Assembly: GCA_023362775.1 (NCBI GenBank) | Contig: JALMGJ010000020.1 | Span: 5,893,501-5,957,500, forward strand | Reading direction: 5' to 3' | Source: Charina bottae | Lineage: Eukaryota > Chordata > Lepidosauria > Squamata > Charinaidae | Length of the DNA: 64,000 nt | Position numbers and translations under genes: made by a program | Notes under the pieces: generated by a model | What the model was told of the DNA's origin: nothing | What the model saw: only the letters and a program-made list of their open reading frames with translations | Databases searched by the model: none | Shown: piece after piece, positions 43,808 through 54,040 of the stretch | How the letters are laid out: every line of letters starts with the position of its first letter | Numbering within the stretch: position 1 is the stretch's first letter

Positions 43808-45840
43808 GGGGTGAGATGCCTTGTCTTCATCTCCCGTTTGTAGAGGGACAGCTTCCGGAGTGTCACCAGAAAGGGAGACCTTTCACGTGGTTTTACGCAA
43901 GGGTAGCCTCAGGGGTTGGGCGGGGTCCCTCTCCACTCACCAGGCTGATGGCGTAGGTTATGCTAAGCTAATCCTTACATTTCTCCCTTTGTATAAACAA
44001 GCGAAACGCTATGCGCTAGAGGCCAGTCCACCAAAGGGGTGCACTCATGAGGAACACACCTGAGTAGTAATGCTCAGTAATTACTAGTACTTTGGAAGGC
44101 TGGGCTCAAGCAATGTGTGGTAATAACAGTTATCCCATCAATGGAAGACATTTGGAAGCAAAGAGAAAAGAAGATTTCCCAGAGCAAGTAAAACCAGAAA
44201 AACAATGCATCCCTAATCAGTGAAAATATTACGGAACCAGTCCAAATAGCTTATAGTCAAATAATGCATGTAAGCGTGTTACAGAAGCAAAAACAAATAG
44301 CTCAGGGTATGCAAAATCCTTAATCTCCCAGTATATGATTCCTTTCCCCCACGCATGCACTCACCACATCAGCAACTTCTGATGTGTGAGATAGAACATG
44401 CATAAAAATAAAAAATCCAAAAACATGCCTAGAAGGATGAATGAGAATGAGCATACAGAATGTAATGTAAGGAGTAGACCGCTTTTGCAGTAAAAAATTT
44501 CAGAAACGGAAAAAAAAAAAAAACCTCCAGATAGACTATGCCCATCCATGGAGGCTCCATTATTGCCAAAATCTTCAGAAATAAAAAAACTCTTCTTCCT
44601 TTTTTTCACACACCACACAGTTCAACAAACTGAAAACATACACACACAACCACACACTCATAAGTTAAGACTCAGATAAAATTCTAGTAAAGGGGTCCAA
44701 AGTTTAGCTGATTTATTATCAACCCCTTGTGCATTGAAAAATCCTTGCCTTTTCCTCTGTCTCCTCGCCCATCTTCCAGAAAATTCCCAGTTCTATCTAC
44801 ATGCTTCTAGGGAGCCAACACAGGCGAGAGGAATTTCTGTGTGCATTTTCCCTGTTACTTCTCAGCATTCCAATTTTGCTCATATCAGCTCTTGTGGGCT
44901 TTCTTCCCCCCTCCTCTTCCCCCGCAAGGGCGGAAGGCAGGAAAACAGCATTCAAACTGTACAAAACAGAGGCTATTATTGAAACATGACAGGGGAGATT
45001 TGGGCAAGGGGGAGGGAAAAAGACAAACTCTCACAATTTCAAACCTTTGCTTTACAACTGAAACACACCCTTTCAGGCACACACACACATTTTGGAGGCT
45101 TAGCTGACAGCAGTTGGATGGCCCCCGTATTCTTATGGTAAGTGAAGGGCAGCCACAAGAATGTTAGCCTGTTTATGCATTTTTCCTTCTTTTTCAGTGA
45201 ATGCAGCCATAAGGGCTTGGAGTTTTTTACAGTTCTCTCTAGACCTTTCGGGCACTTTTGGCTAACCAGGGCCAGTTTTAATATCACTTTGTGAGTGGGG
45301 GGGGGGCGTAGGGACGCCATCCTCCTCCCCCTCTCCTTCTTCTGGAGGTGGTAGGGAGGTGCGGCTGAGAGCAGCTTGTTAGGAACAAAATGCCACTTGT
45401 TCCAGTGAACCTGCTCGGCCATAGAGATTAAGTAATTAAAGAATGCTTGGAGATAATCAGAGTCCAATGTCCCATGGTGGGGCCAGTGGCGGACGTAAAT
45501 AGGTGGATAGAATGGCCAGACATCGGAGCAAAAGGCTCCAAGGCGTGACTTGCAGGGGTCATGCCGCCTTGGGTTTTAAAAGCTTCCAGTTTCTTAAAAC
45601 ACATTTAAAAGGGGTTTTTGAGGTTTTCCTGTTCTTTCCATCCTCACCGGCCCTGCGTCTCCGCTGGCCGCGGCAGCCGCCCATGGCCGGCAGCGGAAGC
45701 CCATGAGGAGCTCACAGGAACAGTGATAACAGTGATAAATAAATAAATAAACAGGAATGAATGGGTGGGGGGGGGGAGGAGTGCAGTTGAGGGACCGCAC
45801 AATTGAAAGTTGTTCTCTTCTGAATCTTATTTTCTCTTAG
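43808..45840 (-). other. ERV interior without recognisable pol
   Basis: Between the matrix fragment and env, where capsid, protease, RT and integrase should lie, no RT, RNase H, integrase or protease motif was found on the minus strand. A 142-codon minus-strand frame (45039-45467) is basic with scattered Cys residues and is unassigned. Homopolymer A, C and G runs near 44513, 45297 and 45766 suggest decayed or inserted non-coding DNA. Confidence 0.55.
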
Positions 45841-45844
45841 ATCC

Positions 45845-46049
45845 AGGACCTCCAGCAAGCGCTGGATTTATTTGGTAACCAAATTTAAGGTCCTTATCTA
45901 GAACCTCCAGCTCGCGCTGGACTCGTTCACCAGATAAATTTAAGGTCCTGTCTCCCAATAACCCCCCAGCACACACTGGCTAATTTTAAAGGTTATTGCT
46001 CTCCCACAAACAGCCTCCCAGCACACGCTGGCAGCCTTTAAAGGCTATT
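45845..46049 (-). ncRNA. Array of four tandem stem-loop units in ERV
   Basis: Four units (45845-45894, 45900-45949, 45957-45997, 46009-46049) each consist of a 7-8-bp outer helix enclosing a CCAGC-N4-GCTGG hairpin and an AAATTTAA-like linker. Outer helices differ but still pair: AGGACCT/AGGTCCT, AGAACCT/AGGTCCT, AATAACC/GGTTATT, AACAGCCT/AGGCTATT. The mismatches on the plus strand (A-C types) become G-U pairs on the minus strand, the retroviral sense strand. It lies about 35 nt after the matrix fragment. Function unknown; a packaging, dimerisation or export RNA element is a possibility. Confidence 0.6.
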
Positions 46050-46084
46050 TATCCTACAGAACAACTATCTTGAAAGGGGTTTCC

Positions 46085-46325
46085 ATCGAAGGGGCTGAAA
46101 TGTGTTGTATTAAATCGAGCCACACATCGATGTAGGGGGCCTGATCGGGATGGCCTTCCGTGGGATGGCAAATGTACCCTTGGCCGGCCACCCAACTTGA
46201 AAGGTTGGCCATTCTCCCTTACAAGAAATCCTCAATTTCTGTCTGCTCCACTTAATGCCGTAGTCCTGACTGACATACGCAGACTTAAAATGCTTCATCA
46301 TGCATCCTAAGGGGATAGAGGGCAC
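46085..46325 (-). pseudogene. gag: ERV gag matrix-domain fragment
   Basis: Minus strand encodes a Cys-Lys-Gly-EWPTF-VGWP-GTF segment. In a different frame further on, it encodes an HPDQ-PYI-VW-L segment. These two are characteristic of gammaretroviral matrix proteins in this order. A frameshift between about 46150 and 46165 separates them and the first frame stops at 46110. No Gly follows the first Met, so a myristoylation start is not evident. Confidence 0.75.
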
Positions 46326-46402
46326 ACTACCTCATCCACCCATATTCCTCCCAGGGCACCAGACAAGACAATGAGGGAAGGGGGTTGAGAGGAAGGTAAC
46401 AC

Positions 46403-46704
46403 AGCCTGCAAAAGGTCAACGAACTCAGTCCAACCACCAGGACATGGGAATACTTCTCACAATGAACATGCTAATCACGCTCATCAGCCACTCGTTAACA
46501 TTTCAACACAACAAAAAACCCCACCTAATCTCCTATAATTTAGCTCTATAAATAGAACATTGCCACTCTACCTGGGCACAGAGATTTTGCTTCTATCTGT
46601 GCTCCTGTCCTCTGAAGATGCTGGCCACAGATGCTGGCGAAACGTTAGGAACCACAACTTCCAGAACACGGCCACACAGCCCAGAAGACCCACAACAGCC
46701 ATTT
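46403..46704 (+). mobile_element. Penelope terminal repeat, upstream copy (family A)
   Basis: About 300 bp nearly identical to 48330-48630, covering the end of the Penelope coding frame, its stop and the terminal hammerhead-bearing segment. Its left end abuts the ERV matrix fragment flank. About 440 bp of unrelated sequence separates it from the coding copy. Confidence 0.85.
46606..46650 (+). ncRNA. Hammerhead-like motif in Penelope repeat
   Basis: CTGAAGA (46612-46618), U, then GCTGGC pairing with GCTGGC (46620-46625 and 46633-46638, including two G-U pairs), GAAA (46639-46642), C-GTT. Helix I is short (TCCT with AGGA). Same architecture as at 20470-20519 but weaker. Confidence 0.45.
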
Positions 46705-47140
46705 TGCATTTTGGTCATCATTATATGGGGTCATTCTTAACCCTGGTTAAAATGATCCCCTGAAAACTTCAGAAAATTCTACATTAGGATATTGAATGGG
46801 AATTCAAGGATACTCATGAGTTCATTTTAACCTGGTCTAGAAATAAGGGTCACTAATAATAACAAACTTGGCTAAACATTTACAAACCAACTGATCTCAC
46901 AGTGTATGTATGTATGTATGATTATTAGTATTTATTACTAAACCTGTATGTTGCCTGACTCCTAACAACCCTGGGCAGCTCACAACAATCAAAGCAAAGA
47001 AGTTACAATAAAACCAATTAAAAGGAAGAAAAAAAAGATAATAGATGACAAGAATGACAGACCAGATGGAATGAAGCAAAAGGTCTTGCTGTCCCTCGAC
47101 ACTTCTGCTTCTTTAATATTGCTTTAAAAAACCATCTGAG
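46705..47140. other. Spacer with possible L2 3' tail
   Basis: (GTAT)n near 46905-46920 followed by TATTTATTACTAAACC and AACCCTGGGCAGCTCAC, probably a diverged LINE 3' end in reverse. Otherwise unrecognised. Confidence 0.4.
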
Positions 47141-47151
47141 CCAATATCAGT

Positions 47152-48465
47152 ATGAAGCAGGCAGGCTTTGACATGGTCTCCCTGTTTACCAAGGTGCCAG
47201 TAAGGGACACCCTGGCACTCATCAAGCAAATCTTCCCAGAAGACATTACAGATTTATTTCAACACTGCCTAACCACTAGTTACTTTCAATGGGAGAATGA
47301 ATTCTACGAACAGATGGATGGCGTTGCCATGGGAAGCCCCCTGAGCCCAGTCATAGCAAACTTTTACATGGAACACTTTGAAAAACAGGCTTTGGAATCG
47401 GCACCCATTACACCAACAGTCTGGTTCCGGTTCGTGGATGACACCTTCGCAATTTGGAGTCATACTGAAGAAGAACTGGAGAAATTTCTGGACCACCTAA
47501 ACGGCATCCACCCCAATATACAATTCACTATGGAAAAAGAAACTGATGGCAAACTTCCATTTTTAGATACGCTGGTCATACGCAATCCGGACATCAAACT
47601 AGGACACAAAGTATACAGAAAACCCACCTATACGGACCGATATCTACACAAAAATTCCAATCACCACCCACGACAAAAGAGAGGCATGATCAAAACCTTG
47701 GTGGATCGTGCTAATCGAAACTGTGAAACCCAATTTCTCAACAATGAACTTAACCATCTGAATTGGGTCCTACAGGCAAATGGCTATTCCAAGAATGAAA
47801 TAAAAAGAGCCATCAAACCAAGAAAACATCATCCAATTGAAGAAAAACAGCCCCCCACAAACAAAGTATTCCTGCCCTACATCAAAGGAGTCACTGACTG
47901 CATGGGAAAACTGATGGAAAAACACAACTTTCAAACAGTCTTCAGACCCACCAGAAAAATACAACAAATGCTAAAATCAGCAAAAGACAAAAGGGACCCC
48001 CGCACCGCTGCAGGAGTATACCGCATACCATGCAGCTGTGGACAAGTATACATCGGAACCACAAAACGAAGCATTCACACCAGGATAAAAGAACATGAAA
48101 GACACTGCAGACTACAGCAACCGGAAAAATCTTCAGTAGCTGAACGTGCTCTCAAGCAAACGGGACACAAAATCCTATTTGAAAACACAGAAATACTGGA
48201 CAACACCAAAAGCCACTACACCAGATTATACAGAGAAGCCATTGAAATTCACAAACACCAGCACAGTTACAATAAAAAAGAAGAAAGTTTAAAAATTAGC
48301 AAAACCTGGCTACCAGTCCTGAAAAACACAGCCTGCAAAAGGTCAACAAACTCAGTCCAACCACCAGGACATGGGAATACTTCTCACAATGAACATGCTA
48401 ATCACGCTCATCAGCCACTCATTAACATTTCAACACAACAAAAAAACCCACCTAATCTCCTATAA
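47152..48465 (+). CDS. Penelope-like RT with GIY-YIG endonuclease, 5'-truncated
   Basis: 437 open codons. The start lies at RT motif A (FDMVSLFTKVPV, with the catalytic Asp). DGVAMGSPLSPVIANFYME follows (motif B), then FRFVDDTFAIW (motif C, VDD). LPFLDTLVIR and YRKPTYTDRYLH are typical of Penelope RTs. From about residue 285 a GIY-YIG nuclease follows: GVYRIPCSCGQVYIGTT, TRIKEHERHC and a Glu-containing REAIEI helix. The N-terminal RT fingers are missing, so it is not autonomous. The C-terminal 45 codons overlap the direct repeat shared with 46403-46704. The remaining frame is undamaged, suggesting a fairly recent copy. Confidence 0.93.
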   Translation: MKQAGFDMVSLFTKVPVRDTLALIKQIFPEDITDLFQHCLTTSYFQWENEFYEQMDGVAMGSPLSPVIANFYMEHFEKQALESAPITPTVWFRFVDDTFAIWSHTEEELEKFLDHLNGIHPNIQFTMEKETDGKLPFLDTLVIRNPDIKLGHKVYRKPTYTDRYLHKNSNHHPRQKRGMIKTLVDRANRNCETQFLNNELNHLNWVLQANGYSKNEIKRAIKPRKHHPIEEKQPPTNKVFLPYIKGVTDCMGKLMEKHNFQTVFRPTRKIQQMLKSAKDKRDPRTAAGVYRIPCSCGQVYIGTTKRSIHTRIKEHERHCRLQQPEKSSVAERALKQTGHKILFENTEILDNTKSHYTRLYREAIEIHKHQHSYNKKEESLKISKTWLPVLKNTACKRSTNSVQPPGHGNTSHNEHANHAHQPLINISTQQKNPPNLL

Positions 48466-48640
48466 TTTAGCTCTATAAATAGAACATTGCCACTCTACCT
48501 GGGCACAGAGATTTTGCTTCTATCTGTGCTCCTGCCCTCTGAAGATGCTGGCCACAGATGCTGGCGAAACGTTAGGAACCACAACTTCCAGAACACGGCC
48601 ACACAGTCCGGAAGACCCACAACAGCCATTGAACTCTGGC
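48330..48640 (+). mobile_element. Penelope terminal repeat, downstream copy
   Basis: Direct repeat of 46403-46704, including the ORF end, a TATAAATAG box and the hammerhead-like block at 48539-48570. It runs into the BovB-like LINE at a shared AAAGCCTTCGAC sequence. Confidence 0.85.
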
Positions 48641-48641
48641 C

Positions 48642-49457
48642 GTGAAAGCCTTCGACAAAATGCAAAATGTTGATCATAACAAATTGTGGCAAGTTCTTGG
48701 TGGTATGGGGATACCAAGTCATCTTGTCTGCCTCCTGAGGAATCTGTATAACGACCAAGTAGCAACGGTAAGAACAGAGCACAGAACAACGGACTGGTTT
48801 AAGATTGGGAAAGGAGTACGGCAGGGTTATATACTCTCACCCTACCTATTCAACCTGTACGCAGAACACACCATGCGACGAGCTGGGCTTGAGGAATCCA
48901 AGGCTGGAGTTAAAATCGCTGGAAGAAACATTAACAATCTCAGATATGCAGATGATACCACTTTGATGGCTGAAAGCGAGGAGGAGCTGAGGAGCCTTAT
49001 GATGAAGGAGAAAGAAGAAAGTGCAAAAGCTGGGTTGCAGTTAAACCTCAAAAAAACCAAGATTATGGCAACCAGCTTGATTGATAACTGGCAAATAGAG
49101 GGAGAAAAAGTGGAGGCAGTGACAGACTTTGTATTTCTAGGCACAAAGATTACTGCAGACGCTGACTGCAGCCAGGAAATCAGAAGTCGTCTACTTCTTG
49201 GGAGGAGAGCAATGACAAATCTTGAAAAAATAGTTAAGAGCAGAGACATCACACTGACAACAAAGATCCGCATAGTCAAAGCAATGGTATTCCCTGTAGT
49301 AACCTATGGCTGCAAGAGCTGGACCATAAGGAAGGCTGAGCGAAGGAAGATAGATGCTTTTGAACTGTGGTGTTGGAGGAAAATTCTGAGTGCCTTGGAC
49401 TGCAAGAAGATCAAACCAGTCCATACTTCAGGAAATAAAGCCAGACTGCTCACTTGA
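48642..49457 (+). pseudogene. BovB-like (RTE-clade) reverse transcriptase, first frame
   Basis: Begins within motif A (AFDKMQNVDHNKLW). It contains DWFKIGKGVRQGYILSPYLF (motif B region), NNLRYADDTTLMAESEEEL (motif C), LKKTKIMAT, FLGTKIT and FPVVTYGCKSWTIRKAE. Identity to the BovB at 9462-10304 is high. A frameshift near 49385-49400 moves the rest of the protein to another frame, so it is a pseudogene. Confidence 0.9.
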
Positions 49458-49713
49458 GGGAATGATATTAAAGGCAAAACTGAAGTACTTTGGCCACATA
49501 ATGAGAAGACAGAATACCCTGAAGAAGATTCTGATGCTAGGGAAAGTGGAAGGCAAAAGGAAGAAGGGCCGAGCAAGGGCAAGATGGATGGATGATATTC
49601 TGGAGGTGATAGACTCGACCGTGGGGGAGATGGGGATGGCGACGGCCAACAGAAAGCTCTGGCGTGGGCTGGTCCATGAAGTCACGAAGAGTTGGAAGCG
49701 ACTGAACGAATAA
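49390..49713 (+). pseudogene. BovB-like RT, C-terminal part in second frame
   Basis: Encodes PWTARRSNQSILQEIKPDCS, LKYFGHIMRRQNTLKK, GKRKKGRARARWMDDI and HEVTKSWKRLNE, continuing the preceding frame. The 3' end has CGACTGAACGAATAAACAAC, close to the BovB terminus. Confidence 0.88.
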
Positions 49714-49715
49714 AC

Positions 49716-50860
49716 AACAAAAAATGCTTATATGTGAGTAAGGAAGGGTAGGAAGACATACAATCTATGGGTTGTTACCTTAACTATGGGTAATATTACT
49801 TCTAGTTTAGAGTTAACAATACTATTCCTTGTGAAAAAATAACATTTAACATCTTATTCAGAATATTTGGCTATGGTCTATAATTAGATTTAATGAGTGA
49901 TAATAGCAGCAATACTTATATTATTGTTTTGTATATTTCTGGCACAGTCCAATATGTTGCTTTTCTTAGAAAAAAATCCTATATTCTTAATTTTAAGAAT
50001 ACAGAATCTTAGATTTGTAAATAAGTCAAATAACAGATTTAATGTCAGAAACAAATTTAATCTCAACAATTGACATTACATCATCTTTATTTTCTGTGAT
50101 TTTAAGAGAAACCCAAAACTCCATATAGAATGGGACAATTTGAATGGGATACTTTAGGGCTTCCAGTAGGAATGGCAAACTGAACGGCTGTGCACACTGG
50201 TTCAGCGGGCGGAGCTGACAATGCAGTAATTTTTTTCGGGTTCAGGCAGGTTTTCCTGAAGTCCAGAAACGTTGTCCAGATCAAGGAGAATACCTGGAAT
50301 CATCCCATATGTCCTCCGGATGGCTGCTTGCAGCCAGAAGATCGCAAACAGCGTTTCACTTTCGACTGGTAAGAGCCAGCTGGGAGGCGGGGAATTCATC
50401 ACTTTCCAAGCCCTTAAAGGGACACTAGGACTGGCCACCCCATTTCTAAATCACGAATTTGTATTTTTTTAATGTATACTTACCCCAAGAGAGTCTTTCT
50501 ACAGCAAGGAGAAGCTGGTTCTCTTGGTGCTTAAAGTTATTTTTGGGATTACATTTTTTTTAAAAAATAATAATTCAGTTTTGGATTTCATTTTCCTTCC
50601 AAAGGAAATTCCAAAGATTGAGAGTAAACAATTGTCTTCCTGTTATTATCTTTGTATTAAATTTGAAGATATTAGCATTTTCCTACATGTTGAATCAGCT
50701 GATTTGAACCTTCAGCTTTCTGTTTTCACTTTCCCTTGAGAATTGTCTGCTTATCTCACTCTCACTTTATGTAAACACACTTTGGAACTCTTCCATATCT
50801 TCTACTTTCACTGGTTAAGCTCCTAGGGGGCACCATAATCTACTGTGTGAGACATGGAGG
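49716..50860. other. No recognisable gene or repeat
   Basis: AT-rich at first, moderately GC-rich near 50180-50400. No motif recognised. Confidence 0.5.
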
Positions 50861-50861
50861 A

Positions 50862-51770
50862 TTTCAAACAGATTCCTTCTGACGTTCACCAGGATTTTAA
50901 AAAGATTTCTTCTGACTTCTATCAAACTTTTATGCAAGATATCCAGGACATTGTGGAAAATATGAGATCTAAAATCTGTCATCAGGTTGGGGATGTGGTG
51001 GTGTGATGTCTCTGTATCTAATCCTCCAATTCAGCATTCCTCAGTACACTCCATTTAGAGTATAGTAGAAAGCTTTATTGAAAGTATTACAATTCAGAAC
51101 ATATCTAAAGACCAGAATGACTCAATTCCCACCAAACAGTCAAACCTCACTCTTCCCCCCACCTATATGTCACTCCTCCCTTGCTGATGCATTATCCAAT
51201 ACTTTTCCCATCCAGCCATGCTCCCCCTCCCATCAGCATATTTCTATTCAGTACCAAGCGATGCAATGCAGGTGCGTGGCCTTGACCAGCTGTAAACATT
51301 CTTCCACAGTCTTGTTGGAATTTCACTCTCTGTGTTCTCCCCCTCCCTTCTCTTGAAATCCTTTGCACTGACACGCATTGTGAATAATCCATTCTCAAAT
51401 ACAATTCAACATGCATGGCAGGGCTTGCACTGTGGCAATCCTGACAGGTGGATGAAATTGAGGAATTTAAGAGTGATAGAAAGATTTTTTTAAGACTGAG
51501 ATTGGGATTTTTATCAAGATGCTGGATGAAGATTGGATAATGTAGTTGGAGAAATCTAAGGGAGAGAGTGATCTACAAGCCATAAGTAAAATCGATCTCC
51601 AGGTGGAATGTCATGAAAAAACCTGGAATCTTTGAGGGGGGCAGTTGGGCTGTTTGATTTTTTCAAGAGGAAAGCTCTGTGAAAAAAGATTTTTTGAGAA
51701 ATTACAAGATGACTTCCGACTTTCAACAACAAGAATATACAACAATTTCCATAATTAATCCCTTACTCTA
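50862..51770 (+). pseudogene. Possible L1-type ORF1 remnant around an LTR insertion
   Basis: Before the LTR the plus strand encodes MEDFKQIPSDVHQDFKK and a continuing acidic/basic helical stretch. After it come EIEEFK and further charged, stop-containing sequence. AT-rich segments ending in AATAAAATT and A-runs follow at 51840-51985. The coiled-coil-like composition suggests an L1 ORF1, but no diagnostic motif was seen. Confidence 0.3.
51002..51446 (-). mobile_element. Solo LTR (family D, full-length copy)
   Basis: 445 bp, TGTCAGGATTGCC...GAGACATCACA on the minus strand, flanked by perfect 5-bp duplications GGTGG (50997-51001 and 51447-51451). An AATAAAG poly(A) signal (minus strand) lies at about 51072-51077. 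Homologous to 59639-59761. Confidence 0.88.
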
Positions 51771-51839
51771 GCCTTAACCAAAATCACATTATTTCTATAG
51801 GTCATTCCATAAACACATTATAAAAATCACTAAAAACAA

Positions 51840-52530
51840 TTGCTCCCTCCCCTTATATATATAATCTTTTTTCATTTTCTGTTTTTTCACTCTTTTTTCT
51901 TTTTCTTTTTGTAGTTTTTCTTTTTTTGTAGTTTTTTATCTTTGCTTTAAACTTAGTAAAATTCTTATTTAAAAAAAGAGAGGAAAGCTCTGTGCACATT
52001 GTGGGGATATGTAACTGCTTTGGTTTATTTTGAAGTGGTATAAGGGTTGAAGAATGTTCATCTGTATAATGTTCATCTGTATAATAGCAGACAACTTATG
52101 TGCTTTTTAATTTGATTCTTATTATAGTAGACAGAAATGTATAGAATAGTGGTAGGAAGGGAATAATTAAATATTTTTATCTTTTGAAAGGGAGAAAGAT
52201 GTTTAGGGGGTTTATATGAACTATTTTTTCTTTATTTTAATATAATGGGGAGGAGTAACTGTACTTAGTGGTTTTTATTATGTGTTAAAGTGGAATGATT
52301 TATAGAAATAATGTGGTGCTTTGGTTTAATATAGAGTAAGAGATTGATTATGGAAATCTTTGTATATCCTTGCTGTTAAAAGTCAGAAGCAACATCTTTT
52401 TGTAAATCTGAAAAAAAAAATTCTCTTGTGTTTCTGCACTTTTTTAGTTTTTTTCCCTTTGTTTGTAGTCTTTTGTCTTTTTGTAGTTTTTATTCTTCTC
52501 TTGAAACCTAATAAAATTTACTATAAAAAA
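51840..52530 (+). repeat. Two similar T-rich/AATAAA 3'-end-like segments
   Basis: Segments at about 51880-51985 and 52420-52530 share TTTTTGTAGTTTTT and AAACxTAxTAAAATT followed by an A-run. They look like two LINE 3' ends with poly(A) tails in tandem. Family unproven. Confidence 0.4.
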
Positions 52531-52721
52531 AGGAATGGGACACTTTAAGCCGGTGTTAAGTGTGCTATAAATTGGGGGAAAAATGGAGACAATATGCATC
52601 ATCTTGTCTACTACATTTCTCTACAGAATGACTGAGAATGAATTGATTAGGATACTTTATTATGAGCTGCAAGACATGCAGTTTGAGAGAATACTTTTCA
52701 TTTCATAAGAACAAATCCCAA

Positions 52722-54040
52722 AGATGGCAACTGGGAGCAGACACTGATTGCTGCAGCTCTGAGGGGGAGACTCCTGGCCCCTGACCCCCAGCCCCCACTT
52801 CGCTAGTGGGGGTTTTGGGGAGAGACCTTTGAGGGTTCCCCAGCCTTATACTTTGTGCCAGTGTCGTAGCTGGAGTCCCCTGGACGGACTGGTGGAGCAC
52901 GGTGGGCCTTGGTGGACTCCTGCGGACCTTGGTGGTGCAGGAGGGCTTGGCGGTGCAGTGTGGCACAGCAGTGCAGCGGCCTTTGGTGGCGTGGAACAGT
53001 GGGCCAGGTACTCTCCGGGTGCAGTCCTTGGTGGCATGGCTGGTGGACTGGTGGGGTGGCTGGTGGGCCGCCCAGCACGGCAGACCAGCAGGGCGACAAG
53101 TCCCCGGTGTGATGGGCCAGCTTCGGTGACGGCGAGATCCAGCGCAGCGGAGTGGGTTTGGTGGCACAGTGGAGCTCAGCGGCATGGTGCGCCGGCCTGA
53201 CATTGCATTGGATCTGGGTGGCAGAGTGGCCTTGGCAGCCTGACAGCCTTGGAGGCACAGTGTACCTGGTGCGTCAAGCCGACCCTGGCAGAGGACGTTG
53301 GCGGTGTGACCAGCAGCACAGCGGGTCCCGGTGCGACGAACCAGCATGGTAGAGTGGTGGACCCCAGTGATAAAATCGGCACAGCACAGATTGGTGACGG
53401 GACATGAGCTCTGGAGACTTTAGATCCCTCTACCAGAGCCCCCTGGACTCTAGATCACTCTTCCAGAGTCCCCTGAATGAAGACCTTCACGGTGTGGGGG
53501 GTGGAGAACCTTCATGGTCCCAGGCCCTTCCGAGAGCCCCCTGGATAAGGGAAGATGAACGCGGGGGGGGGGGGGAGATAGATTCCAAAAGCACAGGGGA
53601 TGGGCCCCGGCAGTGAGGAGTGATGAGTTTGGAGTTGAATGCTGGTCATCCCCTCCCAGCCTCCCCAAGGACAGCAGAGAGCTATCAGGGTCCCTCCAGT
53701 GTGAGTGAGGTACTCCCTCCCGGATGTGAGAGATGCAGGGGGAGTCCAGGATCGCATGATTGTATGTAAGAATATTCACCTCCTGAATGAGAGACAGGGG
53801 GTCGGTAGGAGTGGATGTGGTGCCCTCCTGTTGACCAGTGAGAGCACAGTGAGTGTTGGGGTGATGGTTAGGTCCTAACAGTGTCGAGAGTGTGAGCTGG
53901 TACACTGGGGGCCTGCCATCGCCCTGTGGTTGATTGAGCATGGATGAGAATGGATGAGTGGGGGAGGGGACCCCTATTTCAAACCAGGGATTCTGGAGGT
54001 TCAGGATCAAAGGCAAATGGGCCTGGAAACTCTGGGGGCT
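52722..54040 (+). mobile_element. GC-rich 5' region of second L2 copy
   Basis: Starts AAGATGGCAACTGGGAGCAG, is rich in TGGTGG/GCAG imperfect repeats to about 53350, and then leads directly into the endonuclease region. It probably is the L2 5' untranslated region, absent from the copy at 25925. Long frames on both strands are explained by composition. Function and exact 5' end are inferred. Confidence 0.5.

Noticed and set aside
45039..45467. 142-codon minus-strand frame as a retroviral accessory or nucleocapsid gene
   Set aside because: Lys-rich with a few Cys but no complete CCHC knuckle or other motif; not enough to call a gene.
52703..53347. 214-codon minus-strand frame rich in Pro, Thr and Cys
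   Set aside because: Lies in the GC-rich L2 leader, has no recognisable motif, and neighbouring frames are also open.
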